This document shows positions 35,196 through 47,815 of a DNA stretch of 64,000 bases, piece by piece. The stretch lies in NCBI GenBank assembly GCA_022813625.1, contig JAKLMB010000024.1, positions 310,001-374,000 of the forward strand. The letters run 5' to 3'. Within the stretch, counting starts at the first letter, position 1. Each line of letters begins with the position of its first letter. The notes below the pieces were generated by a model, which was not told where the DNA came from, ran no database searches, and saw only the letters and a list, made by a program, of their open reading frames with translations. The stretch comes from Aaosphaeria pasadenensis. Lineage: Eukaryota > Ascomycota > Dothideomycetes > Pleosporales. The position numbers were made by a program, and so were the translations under genes.

Positions 35196-38100
35196 TAGTG
35201 AGGACGTCGTCGTATGTAGCTTTGTAACCCGTAGATGGATGAGAAATACATACAACAAAAGCCAACATCACATATACGCACAATCAAGTCATGTAGTCAA
35301 TCACGCAATAAAATGACGACCCTCCTCCCTCGTACATCTCGCACTCCCCATCCCATCCCCTCAGCCTCACGGTCCAGAATCCCCAACCCTACAAATCGCA
35401 TCCCTAACGTTAAGCAAGACCAACAGTTCATGGTCCATCTAACGGGATGACATTACCATCCCTCCCATCTTGCACCCTCATTGGCCATCCCACCGTCGAG
35501 GGCATTTGTCAGAAGTCGTGAATTATCAAGCAAAACAGCATTACTAACCCCAGAAGGGAAAGGAAACCCCAAAGTAGCCAATGGCGAGCGTTCAGCCCTT
35601 CGAGTTTGTAAGCTCGAGGGGAGCGGGGTCTTGGCGGTCGCTCTTTTTGAGTCAAAGGGAACGGCGGTGGGGGGGAGGACCCTGACGATGATGATCTGCG
35701 GCTAATTGACTAGGTGGGTGGGAGGGAGTGTGGCTTTTCCGATATGTATGACTGGAATGGATATTTGGATTAATTATCAATTTGATGGTATCTCCGATGG
35801 ATTGGGTGATTGGTTAGTTTGGGATGCAATTGGAGACTTTGGTGTGTTTGGAAGATGCGGAGTCATGGATGGATGTGGTGATGTTGGTGCTGAGGGCAGC
35901 TTTTAGTATGTGTTTCTGAATTATTCCAATTCCTATCTGCAGCATCATCGTCATCATCATCCGGGAATAATAAAACTGTAATGCATTCACTGTCGTTGAA
36001 CGGTGATGATGACTGGCAATGCAATGCGGGCATGAAGATGGAAAGTCTCGGACGTGTCTCGCACCCGGTTGAAGTTCGAACGACCACCGGAGAGAAATGG
36101 AAACATAACGAGAGGGGTCGTTGTACTCGTATGGGGAAGAGAAGGTAGGGAAAGGAACGAAAAAGGGACGAATAAGTCCCCGAGACGCCGTGTTGCGCTC
36201 TGCCCTACCCTGCCCTGCCCGCGACAGCCTCACCGTACGAGCTATCTACAGGAAGATACCTCGCACGGTACAGGACCCTGTAGACACCGGAATGTATACC
36301 AGGACAATAGTCTGGAATACAAGGCTGACACCAGCAGGAATAGCTAACGGTCCAATGAGTGATGTGAATTGAGAGATGAGTCGAACCCTTGAATATGGTC
36401 CTATCGCATCATTCCTTTGTTCTTAGTTAGCATCATCTTGTTGTATGTATTTGTTATTCGGTTCACTATTTTGTCCACCGGCGGCCTTCTCGCTTCGTCC
36501 TCTAGGTTCGTCCGAGCCTCTCTGTCCCGCGCTAGTCCTATTGCGGAACACAGTGCGAGGTGCTGGGGGTACGTTTTATTCTGGGACATGGGTTCGGTTC
36601 GTCCACTTCCTTCGTCGTCATCCCTAACAAACCATTAGACAAATTCAGGAACAGGCAGCACTCCATGGAGATTAGGTACGGAATCTCGCACTTTCGCGAT
36701 GCTTTCTGCATTTTGGTTACGGTCGCGATATGAGGCTGGAGGCTACGCGTGGAAGGCTATCGTATCGTATGTACAATGCCACCACAGGCGTGCGCGTCCG
36801 TCCATCCTACGAGAGTACAGCTTGCGAATGCAATAGTTTCAAGCATGCAGCAGCATCTGGAGAAATATCCACGATGCGGAAAAAAATACAGCATCACATC
36901 ATCGTGCACATGAAATCTGGATCAAACTTGGTTCCGAGCTGGAATTGGCTTCCGAGGCTGCCTGAGCCTGTGCTTGAGCAAAGATCACAAATGTGAGGTT
37001 CGTTCTCTTTGGGCGGTGGATCGGAACAGGCGCAACTGACGAGGCCGAGCGCCCCGGATACGTACCAGACGTTTTCCAGTAGCCTAGGATAGGCCATAGC
37101 CCTTGAGAATAGAAAACATAGATTACAGGAACAGCGAAAGGGCGAAGGGGACCGGGGCATCCGAGCGCCGACTCTGCGACCCTAACTACTTTCCTAGGGA
37201 TTATGCGAGAGAGCGAGTTGTGCGCGAGAGGGAATGGGATTTTTTGTTTGGTTGCGTGGCTGAATGTCAGCTGGCAAGCCCCCCCATCCCCACTACTGCC
37301 AGCGGGCGCCATCACCGCCAACCCAGCCCAGCGCAGCACAGCACTGCCAGCTCACTGTGACTGTGACTGGGAATGAGTAGCATCTACTCGATGCGGTAGT
37401 AAACACACAAGATTTCGATTCAATGTCACATTCCCCCACTCGAGAGAGGTGGTTATCAATATAGTGGAAAGAGTCATCATCACGGAATAATGCTTGGAGG
37501 GGTGTGCACAAGAGAAACAGCATGCATTGAATATTCATGATGCAATGATGCAATAGAAGTACATCGATAATCGAGTAGCATCAACTTGGTATTAGTGAGC
37601 AAGATTTGGGGGGGATGGACATGATTACTCGCAGTCGACTTGCACATGGGATTCTTGGGGGAGAGAGAGGACAAGTTGGATGGGTGACAACGGCCAGCCC
37701 AAACGGCGTTAATGTTAGTGGGCATTGATGGATGATTCATCATGAGATTATTTCTAACCAGACCAGACGCAGACCGGAGGAGAGAAGATGATGATTAGAA
37801 GAATCAATCATGGTTAAGGCCGAGGGGTATGGGAGTGGCTTGCTTAGAGGGGGAGAGACAACGTTAAGGTGAAAATCGGCCGAACGTGTACGAAATGTTT
37901 TGTCGGCGCTAGGACGTAGCGGAGAATGGGATTAGGAATTAGGGAGAATGGGAGTGAGTGTGACTGTAATAGACGAATGTGACTTTGGATGACTGACACC
38001 AACAAGGCATACGTTTACCGTCAGTCACTCTCACTGTCCACAGTCTTCCTCATCTGCAAGGTTGATCCCATCCACCCTGGTCCCGTCATCGTCCCCTTGT

Positions 38101-38536
38101 TTAGTCCATTAGCGTGTCTCTAACCTGGTAACCTGGTTGCTTAGGTGCTTAGGTAGATTCGTTCGTCTTTTTTGACCGCTTCCCACGGACCTTGACGGGC
38201 TTAACTTCGACAAGTATCCGAGCGCGGCATCTCGGGCATTACTGGACAGGGATTTCTGGACAAACTGACTGCGTGGTCGTCCTCGTACGTCGTTGTTCGC
38301 TCCATCGTGTCGAAAAACATTAAAGAACACTCAGCCCTCCCGTTCAGGCCTCATCCAGATTTCCAACCCACACACATCCAAAGACACACAAGACTACACT
38401 ACTACAACACACTACTACAACACTACTACAACAGTATATCAAACATACCTCGACTACCATCATCAACACTGGACCTCATCGTCACCCCAAGTATCCATAG
38501 CTCGGATCACCTGCCTCTTATTGGCTCCTGCATTAG

Positions 38537-38608
38537 GTTCGTGGCTCCCAGTCCAGTCACACAATCTTCCACCATAACTAGAGTTACTGACTCACATCTT
38601 TTTTGCAG
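38537..38608 (+). other. Probable 5' UTR intron of the acidic-protein gene
   Basis: A pyrimidine tract ending TTTTTTGCAG at 38608, a branch-like TTACTGACTCAC upstream and a GTTCGT donor at 38537 give a 72 nt intron. The donor is weak, so the call is tentative. CTACAA-type triplet repeats fill the leader at 38395-38435. Confidence 0.5.
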
Positions 38609-38659
38609 GCATCTATTTTTCTGCCTACACATCCAAACACCATACATAACCTAGCAAAC

Positions 38660-39406
38660 ATGCCTTCCACATCCCACCTCCGCCTTCAAACACAATTCGA
38701 ACCCATCTCTGCTGAGACCACCCGCTCCCACTACTTCTCCTCCCCACCCCAGAAGAAGCAGAAGATGTCTCTCACCCAGACCTACTACATTGCTGCCTCC
38801 GCCCGCTCGAAGCTGGGCAAGGAGGCATGCAGGCCCGATCACGACCTCCGCCTTCTCGTCGGACACGCCAACCTCCTCGACTCATTGATGCTCGAGCTCG
38901 CAGAGGCCGAGAGGAAGCAGGAGGAGTGGTTCAACAACACCGTCCGCAAGGCCTCCAAGGCCGAGGAGGCTCGTCACATCCAGTGGGCCGATGCCCTCGC
39001 CGACGACGAGGACGACTCCGAGTCCGACTCTGACTCTGAATCCGACTACTACGACGAGGACGGCGACTTCGACATGGTCGACCTCCCCCGCCACATCGTC
39101 TCCGCACCCGTCCAGATCACCACCACCGAGGTCGACGACCAGTCGGAGGATGAGGACGATATCTACGACGACCTCGAGGACGACGCAGACCTCGCCCTCA
39201 CTCGCGTGCCCTCTCAATCACCACCCGAGCTCGTCCACGACGAGGAGTCGGACGACGAGTCCCCTCCCGTCTCCCCACCGCAAGCCACCATGGAATTCTC
39301 CGACAAGGAGGCAATGCTCACGACATCGTACTACGCCAAAGACTCCTTCTTCGGCTCGATACAAGACCCCCGCGTCGCTGCTGCTCCGCTCATTACAAGC
39401 TACTAG
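38660..39406 (+). CDS. Conserved acidic protein of unknown function
   Basis: A single-exon frame of 248 codons starting at the first ATG (AACATGCCT). Residues 1-35 are variable. Residues 36-100 form a conserved helical core (MSLTQTYYIAASARSKLG..., then HDLRLLVGHANLLDSLMLEL) ending in a WFNNTV motif. The rest is an Asp/Glu/Ser-rich tail with DSDSDSESD blocks and a final TSYYAKDSFF motif. I recall similar Pezizomycotina proteins, all annotated as hypothetical. Coding-strand C bias at third positions is strong, which suggests high expression. The gene stands alone between two very long tracts (10.5 kb upstream, 8.4 kb downstream), which is unusual and hints at complex regulation. Confidence 0.88.
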   Translation: MPSTSHLRLQTQFEPISAETTRSHYFSSPPQKKQKMSLTQTYYIAASARSKLGKEACRPDHDLRLLVGHANLLDSLMLELAEAERKQEEWFNNTVRKASKAEEARHIQWADALADDEDDSESDSDSESDYYDEDGDFDMVDLPRHIVSAPVQITTTEVDDQSEDEDDIYDDLEDDADLALTRVPSQSPPELVHDEESDDESPPVSPPQATMEFSDKEAMLTTSYYAKDSFFGSIQDPRVAAAPLITSY

Positions 39407-40418
39407 GCCCCTTTCTTCTTTTGGCCTCGAACCGACCAAAACCATAAACCGACCTTTTACGATTTGTTTAATGATCTGAGCATTTTCCAGCGAGCGAGCG
39501 AATTTCATCAACAGCAACATTCATCATCGAGAGCATTGCATCTTTTTTCTTTTATTATCCGGGATACCACTTTATCGACGACCGCCTTTTTCCTTTTTGT
39601 CTTTACGAGATATCCAAATCACTACGAACTGGAATCCGGAATTCCGCAACCCTTGGGGGTTAGCGATGATCTCTACTCTATCTATTTCATTTTCGTCTCC
39701 AACAATTGTATGGAGACTGGTGTTGTCATACGGGAAATCAGGAACAGGAAAAATCATGGAGGATACAACATCATCAACGGGAACATCAACGCATGGTATG
39801 AGATCTCCCTTTCACACAGTGTGTGTGAAAATGGTAGAGACTCCCATCATCAACTAGAATAGCAAAACCAATTCAAAAACAATCAAAACAATTTACTCAA
39901 ACATCTACTCTTCTCTTCGTGAATCATCGTGAATCATACTTGCATGCATATGACAGTCACTTCGCTCACCGGAAAACCACCACAGAGGTTCGGAGTAAAC
40001 AACCGCACGACCTCGGACTTAGACTGGCACCTGATCTACACCCACCACCCATCCACCATCCGCTACCCTCCGCCCGCTCGCTCCCTTACACTCACCGACC
40101 ACCCACCCCACCAGCGCAAAAAACACAAACCCAAGCGAAACCGAAGGGGCCAGCCCAGCACACACACACACCGACACCACATAAACCCCTCCAATCACAG
40201 CCCCGAGACAACGAAACGCAGCAAGCTAGGAACAGCACAGCAGCAAATATGCACATCTGCACATCTGCACACTGCTGCACAGCATGTGGACTGACCGCCC
40301 TTTGCGGCTTTGCCTGACCAACATTTACCAACGACTGATAAATAATAATTAAAGGGAGATATTGCATGCGTGTGTGTGTGTAGTGTGGCTATCTAATCTA
40401 CGATGTTATCTACGACTT

Positions 40419-40458
40419 TGCGCATGTGAGTGCGAGTACACTGCGCATGTGAGTGCGA
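40419..40458. repeat. 17 bp direct repeat, period 23
   Basis: TGCGCATGTGAGTGCGA occurs at 40419-40435 and again at 40442-40458, identically. Confidence 0.9.
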
Positions 40459-42484
40459 AGGTAAGGCGTATGATGAGCGATCGAGATAAGGAATTTCACA
40501 GTATGCGCATCATGCTCAACGGTGAATTACTCAGCCATGATCAAAATTCAAGTCGTGAGGGCATCGTGACAGCTATTGCACCATTCTTGTGCTTTGAAAT
40601 CCCCCACCACTAGGGTCACTTCAGAATTCTCTCGTAGGGTTGAAGGGTTCGTATGGTTGGAAATCCAATCCGAGGTCTTGAACTCCGATCGTCCGGAAAA
40701 CGCAGAAGAAGGAAAAAACCCACGATGTAAGTTGCTTGCACTAGACGCGGATAAACTCGCCTTGGGAAGGAAAGTTTCTTCTTAAGGGAAGAGAAGCGAG
40801 AAAAGTACTGAAAAAACTATTAACGAACCTGTGACCAGCGAAATAGGGGAGCTAGTTAGTTGAAAGTTTCCTAGTACCGTGTAGATTGCATTGAATTCGG
40901 CTTTTTCAATGCGCTTTTGTTAGGAATTTGTGGCGCTTGGGCGCGGGTGTGGCTTGATAGTTTATGAAAGGTTCACGATAGTTTTCACGATAGTTGCACA
41001 ATGGGAGTCATGTCAAATCTCGGCGGGAGCGAGGGGTGAAGGTGAAGTTCTGGCCTGCCTCATTTTTTGCTTTGGCTTGTCTACACGTAGCTGTATTGCT
41101 TGTGCAATTTTACTTCCTCAGCTTCAGCTTCCAGCTGGCCTCGGGCGAGCCAGACTGGCTGCTCGGACGAAAAAAAAAAAAACAATCACGTTTCTAGATC
41201 TTTCATTTTACTATTCGCTTCGATTCACGTCGAAAGTCTCATAGCACGGGACGAAGACTAGCGCAGCAGATCCCGTCCTTCTCCCCTCGAGCTCGGGGTT
41301 CAAATGCTTCCGCCGCCCGCTCGGGAAGTTAAGGGACTCGTCGATCGTGGTACGAGGACGATGGGTGCCGTACATCGTGAGTACGTATTCGTGATGTGAG
41401 TACCTTGAAGGGCGCACGCGGAGGGTCGGAGGCCACGGGGTGCGTGTGTGTGGTCACTGTAGTGATGCTTGCGACGGTCTTCTTGGATGGTCCCGCGGCA
41501 AAGCGAGGCGCATGATGGGAACTTGGAACTAATTGGAATGATGTTTCTGATAGACCAGCGCAGAAGGGACGAAACAGAGGCATTGTGATTGCGGGTGTTT
41601 GATGATCATTGCCCGCTCGCTTGCATTGATGGGTCATTTGCTTTGCCTGATTGCTGAGGCGCGTTGGTGGGGTTCGTGGGTTTGACGTTGAATTGCCCAT
41701 TTGCGGCATCGTCCTGCCCTGCCTGCCTGCTGAGAAGAACATGGCATGGGGCGTTGGCCTACGGACTTCGTCAGGAAGTCGAAACAAAACGAAACGCCAA
41801 CGTTTGGGTGTTGATCTTTTTCTAGATTCTATCTCGTACGGGATAAAACGTCCACCAACAAAAGAATCTAGTCATCGAGCAAGCAGGTAAAGCAAGCGAG
41901 TGGTCAATCATCCACACGAAACGAAACATCTACGAGTATCTATCCTATCTGATCATAGGTACATACTCCGTACTCTCGGAAGATAGCGAATACTCCCCAT
42001 CCGAACAATGATCATCCATCATCGTCCATCCCCGCAAACCACCAACACGACCCCAAATAGTTTCCATACCAGATCCCTTCCTTTGCTGGTTTCATCTCGT
42101 GAGAACGACACAGTATTGCACGTTCTGCGTTTCGTTTCATCCCATCGAATCCAATCCAAGCCAATCCACTTCCTAATTCCCCATTCCCATTCCCTACTCG
42201 CTCCAACTAATCCCCGCGAATCACAGCACGTTCTGCGCCCACCTACAGCGTACGTACACAAACATATCAACAAACACCAGATACCCGTGTTCCCCAACGT
42301 CCCTCCTTCAACTGCATACTCGAACTCTCTCGCTGCCCGAAGTCTGCGTTTCGAAATGCAGAGTTTCACCAACCCCGCGTCTTCCTTTTGATTTTTTGCC
42401 TTGTTTGCCTCGTTGTCAACATATAGTATCACCATGCGCACGCATGTAGGCATACATGCATGAACGCATACATACATACATACC

Positions 42485-42503
42485 AACTGTACGGAGTACA
42501 GTT
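42485..42503. repeat. Inverted repeat around TACGGAGTA
   Basis: AACTGTAC-GGA-GTACAGTT has perfect 8 bp arms. The related words TACTCCGTACT (41965) and GTACGGAGTA recur in the tract. Confidence 0.8.
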
Positions 42504-43137
42504 AACTACTATCAAAAGAAAAACACCAGCAGGCGCAAACAGTGCACAACCCCGCCCGCCAGCATGTCGTCCTGAAACACACACACTCACACTCGAGTGC
42601 CCATCTACTCTACCACTCTACTAAGACGCACGCATCCAGCATGCAAGGCACGACGTTCGCTCTACAGGGGGCGTAGCACATGGCACATGGCACAGGGTAG
42701 GGTATGCCATCACCCACCCACTCATCTCAGGCACTATCACAGTAAGCTCAGCTTTCGAGATCTCATCTTGATCTCGGACTTTCTCCCCTTCACCCATGCT
42801 CTTCTTCTAGTTTCTCTTTTCCACAGATCTTTGGGGGAGAAGGACAGGGGACACCCTTTGCGCTGGGTTTGGGGGCTGATGTAATACTCATCCCACGACG
42901 GCCACGAGGGAACCTTCACATCTACGGATGGTGAGAGGGGGTTCTATCGAGATATCCGTACGTATGTACGTGCCTGTGGTATCCAATCGCTCGGGTAGGT
43001 GTGTTCCTGGCCTTCGGGGTTTGGGGTTTACCTATCCCCGTGGGTATAGATATAAGCATGTATGCAATGATGGTGCTGATGATTGACGTCGTGGCACTTT
43101 GCAGCCAGGCACAGGCACAGGCGAAAGCGTGGGCCGG

Positions 43138-43181
43138 CCGACCGACCGACCGAGTGAGTGAGTGGTTGGATGGATGGATGG
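43138..43181. repeat. Compound tetranucleotide repeat (CCGA)n(GTGA)n(TGGA)n
   Basis: Three different tetranucleotide runs abut each other within 44 bp. Confidence 0.85.
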
Positions 43182-43346
43182 TGGTACATATATACATATA
43201 CAGGTCCATGCGGCACGTTCGCGATAGGCGTGTGGATATAGTGGGTTGGATCGTTTTAAGTCCGTGGTGAGTTGTGGGGGATGGGGATACTGTGTGCGTT
43301 TCCCCAGAGTTGATGTCGGACATTCCGTCCAATCCATCGTACAGAG

Positions 43347-43371
43347 GATGCAGATGCAGATGCAGATGCAG
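43347..43371. repeat. Hexanucleotide repeat (GATGCA)4
   Basis: Four consecutive GATGCA units. Confidence 0.85.
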
Positions 43372-46300
43372 AGGTACAGGATGAAATTGGGGGGTATTGG
43401 GGATTGCGGCACAGCGGCCGCCGTAGCAGGACGGTTATTGTCGCGGCTGTTGATGGTGATGGTGGTGCGCTGGCAGAGTATGTGTGAAAGAGATGGATGG
43501 GTTTCGAGGTGTCGACTATGATGCATCGCCAAATGGGAAGATGTGAGGCTCAATCCTTCCCTTGATGGAAACCCGAACTAATCACCATCCACTCACAATC
43601 ACCACCACACAAGCACGATGCACAACTGGCATTATCTAAGAATCTCGAAACGCATACCCGATGAAAATATATCACAGTACTTGAGTTTACCTGACTGGCT
43701 GATTGAACGCATAAAAAGCGACCAATGATGATAAGACATAGATGGAATCATCAAGCGCCCCGAAACATTTGAAGGCGAGAGAGGCAAGAGAAGGGGCGGG
43801 ATTCTTTGAAACAATGCGCTGATGTGATGGGTTTGCTGGCTGAACTGGCTGAATGTTGGTTTCTCTGCGCTGTGATACTCGCTCGTATAGTGTTCCCTAT
43901 TGCGCTTGATGTGTGTTGTGTGCTTATGGCAGACGGACGACGTTGCGGACGCCTGTCCGATACTACCTCTCCATCTAACTTACCCTTCCATTACCGAGAT
44001 TGGACAGTGGGAAAAGACAGTGCACATTTGGAATTCACGCTAGTAATGCGCCTCCACGGGTCGGGGGTCGGAGGTACATTTGGCATGTACACGTCCTGTG
44101 CTTTGCTGTGCTGGCGTTGTGGTTATAGTGAGGCGTAGCTGGGTGTGGAGAGCACTTTGCTCGGAATGGAAAGTGGTGTTGTTTGTTGTATGGGGGCTGC
44201 TGCGGCGGAGCTGACTGGCTGTGGCTTGACTACCTATAGCTACCCAGCTCCTAACTATCTCAAGGTGCTGATTATTTGGACAATGCGTGTTTCCATCGTA
44301 CGAGAGGATCATGGAGACTGCATTCATTGGAATTGGGTGAATCAATCTTGCTAGTGGGTAGGGGCTGATAGCTGAATAGGAGAGATTATGGAAACTTTGT
44401 TTGAGGTCTCGCAGGACCGGTGGTGAATTACTAACTTGCGCATGTCAATTCACATGCGACGAGGAATTGGTTGATTGTACGATACGCCGTGTCTCACCGA
44501 AGAGGGATGTCTTAATCGAGACGGAGGTATTGATAGCATATGTCCGAGTCCAAAGTACGACTATCTACACTTCGAAGTGTGATGGTGGATTGGATGGATG
44601 ACGACATGGACGTTGTTTGTTGATCAACCCCAATAATAATGATGTACTGTATGTACCTTTCTACATCATACAGGGTACATTCCAACCATTGCTTGACATC
44701 CAATACCTGTTATTCTGGAAGAGGAGATAACCAAGATCCGTCAATCAGCACTTGATTCTCGGTTACTGGAACTCTCCCCCAAATCTCGTTATTTCCTCAT
44801 TGCGGTTACTCGTGCGAGTTCGCAATTTCCGCGAATGGGTACGGGTAGGTACTTAGAGTCTACCATAGCCCGGGAGGAAAGCTGGCTATGAGGTGAGACT
44901 TTAGCATGTACCCTTCGAATCCTTTCAGTACGGAGGTTTAGCTGTACCGTTAACCATACTTTGCGGTGTCGCGCTCTACAGGGCCCTACTCGACCTTGGT
45001 ACCCTTCCCTTCTACCCCACAATCTTATCTCGAGGGCAGAAAAGGGTCCCTTCGCAGGTCGGGGTCGCTATTGTCTATGGCGTTTCCGAGACGCTGGAAG
45101 GCGTAGTGTAAGGGCTTACTGTGTCGCGCATAGTTGCAGTAGAGGCCTCGGAGTGAGATCTATCTGTGTCGCACGCCTGTATACGAGTAGATACAGTACG
45201 TTTAGAACGTCGATACAGCTCAAATGGACAATCCGCGTTATCCGTAGATAGGGAAAGTTAAGTATCCATGAGGTAACGATGAGCAGAGAGGTCTCAGGTC
45301 TATCGACGAATCAGATCGCAGAACCCCGCACGAGCAACAAACATCGCTATGGAGACTTTCTTGTCCCCGCCGAATGACGGAGACTTCGAGAATCGCAACT
45401 CCCCGAATCAACGACCGTTATCGTCTTCGTAGGCATAAAACTTGTTTGCAGATCTTACAGCTTTTCGGAATTGCGATATCGGAATGTTGGTGGCGCCAGA
45501 GGTTTGCGGCTTCACAGTTCTGCGAGACCTCGAGGCGATTGCGAGATGATCGGCATGGCGAATATCTCTATTTCTCGTTTTCCGGGGCCCCATGAGATGA
45601 GACATGCCTGTAGTAGTAGTACTGTAGTAGCAAAAGTGGTAGTGGTGAAATCATTCCTAATAGAGAGAGTGATGAGCGTTATTGTCAAGCGAGCGAGATA
45701 AGGAAACCCAGTGATGACGCATAATAGCACTCCTGCAGTCGTCGAAAAGTTTTGAGCAGGTCTGGCGAGTGTGTTGGCAAGACGGAAAAGAGAGAAAGCC
45801 GCTGTTGCCGCATTCAATAATGATTCGCTTTGGAAGGACATTGGAATTATTTCGATGCGTTGGCAGGTTGTTTTCATTGTTGATCATGTGTCGACGATGC
45901 TGGCCCAATCATACGGATCAAGCACGTTCTGAGCACTTGAATATATGTTCGAGGAAAAGCGCTACTGTGTGCTGAGTATCAGTAACTGCAGCAATCATTA
46001 GCAAATGTAGTCAATTGATCCTTGAATCGATTGGTTTTGTTTTCCACTCAGCATATGTGTGAGGTGTCTACCTGAGCTAGACCAAGCTCTGGCCGTGATA
46101 AAAAAAATGGGATGGTATTTTCACTCTAATCACCAGAGCTACATGTCAAGTATCTGTATCCGAGTTATCCTAGTAATTATACCGATGTTGACTTGCCTCA
46201 GGCCTGGAATCGAACTTTCATTCTGGAACAACTACACACACGTGCGTTGTACAGGGAGACAAATCCCTTTTTACGACGTAGATACGCACCTCCGATGAGT

Positions 46301-47815
46301 CCGAAAATGAAAGATAAAAAATCAATGGAATTTCAAAATTACGATTGATCCTGCACTATCCGGAAAAATGCCCATGATTTCATAGGCCGCGCCTTCCATT
46401 TGATGAAGCAAGAACAACATCCACCCCGCCTAGTCAACATGTTCACCTACTCTTCACTCTAAAACACTGTCACGAGTTTGTACCGTAAGAAAGATTTGTA
46501 CCAACACCTATGGTGATGATGAACAGCTCATTTCCCTTTCTCATCAATCGAAGTGTTCGCAATTGGAGGCGGAAGTTGCAAGGAATGATTTACGCGTGAG
46601 CTTTCTTTTGAATACCGGGAAATTATGTCACAACTGAGATACACAGAAGAAGTTGATCATTGGCTCAGCATATGGTGCTCCTTTTACGATCGTCACTGAC
46701 AGATCGAGATACAGAATATCCACACCAGTCTACAGCCGTGGCGAAAGGAATGACAGCGACGAAATACGACCCAACAGCGCGGCATTCGATCCAAAGTGCC
46801 TTAGATAACACTGTGTTCCGCTTTTAAAGGTAGGGGAGACAGTGGATTGGATTGGAATCGCGTAAGGAAAGAACGCAAAGAATCGATTGTCACACTCTTG
46901 ATATCTGCTTGGTCTGTTCCATCTAGCATACGGGCAAGAGCCTTACAACCCAATTCATGCCATCGGTCTGACGTAAACTAGTTATTGTTGCCGGATCTAT
47001 CGAGATCAACATCACAAGATTAGACAGGAAACATCTCAGAAAAACCGCATTCCAGGAGCTGCCTACCGATGGTCCACCTGAATTGAACGGCGACCATCAA
47101 AAGGTTCCAGAACACATCCGGTGAACCACAAGACTATCTCAGCCTCACGACCATCTACTCGGAATTTTCAGGAGATATGGGGGCATGTGGTCATTTCACA
47201 GTGGTCGAGATCATCACTCGTCGTGGTCGGAACTTCCGTGGGACCGATGCTTCCGTCCACTACGGGACGGGATTCTCCTGCTTCCGCATGCGGCGATCGA
47301 AGCCTGCAGTACGATCGTTGGCCAGTGCAGACACTGATTCTCGAACTCGTTTCTTTTGAAGTGGTCGATCTAACTTACTGGGTGCCAAAAGTCACAGGCT
47401 CGTAGTGGATCCATGCACAACGTAACGATTTAGTAGATCATCTCATGGCTTCAACATAGCTCAATGCTGCGGAACCTTCCGATGGACATTGCCAATCAAT
47501 GAAGGCAAGCCATCGTACTATATCATGGACGACGAATCGTTCAAAAAGACCTGCGAATGACAAGTAATAGTGCAACTTAAATTACACGCGGCGGTCGATA
47601 TCATGCGCGGATAAGTCATAGGAGTTAACGACTTCAACAATCAGTCAACTCTCACACATTAAAGGAGTTGTGTTGCAGTCTGATCAAAGTGCCATTGAAG
47701 ATAGACCAGTGCTCGCACATTTGTCTAATCATAACAACCCGTCGTTGTTACTAGTCATTACATACATCCGGCAAAACATCATACATTGAAGTCAACGGCT
47801 CGACAACAACATATT

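Larger units (their letters stand above)
28153..38659. other. 10.5 kb tract without a supportable gene
   Basis: No frame here joins into a convincing protein; the longest plus-strand ones (28608-29153, 29262-29888) are Thr/His/Pro/Ser-rich with no domain. The base composition looks near normal, not the extreme AT of RIP-mutated repeats, and no transposon ORF or long terminal repeat was seen. It holds many microsatellites and short palindromes. The right end is the leader of the acidic-protein gene. It could be a very long regulatory region or encode lncRNA. Confidence 0.5.
39407..47815. other. 8.4 kb tract without a supportable gene
   Basis: This starts with the 3' UTR of the acidic-protein gene and ends in the 3' region of the next minus-strand gene. 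No coding frame of quality was found. It contains simple repeats, palindromes and an A12 run at 41169-41181, and composition is again not extreme. No tRNA gene was recognised by eye. Confidence 0.5.

Noticed and set aside
46195..46235. Possible tRNA on the minus strand (AGTTCGATTCC word)
   Set aside because: The T-arm does not pair (GAAAG against CCAGG) and no A box or acceptor stem is present.
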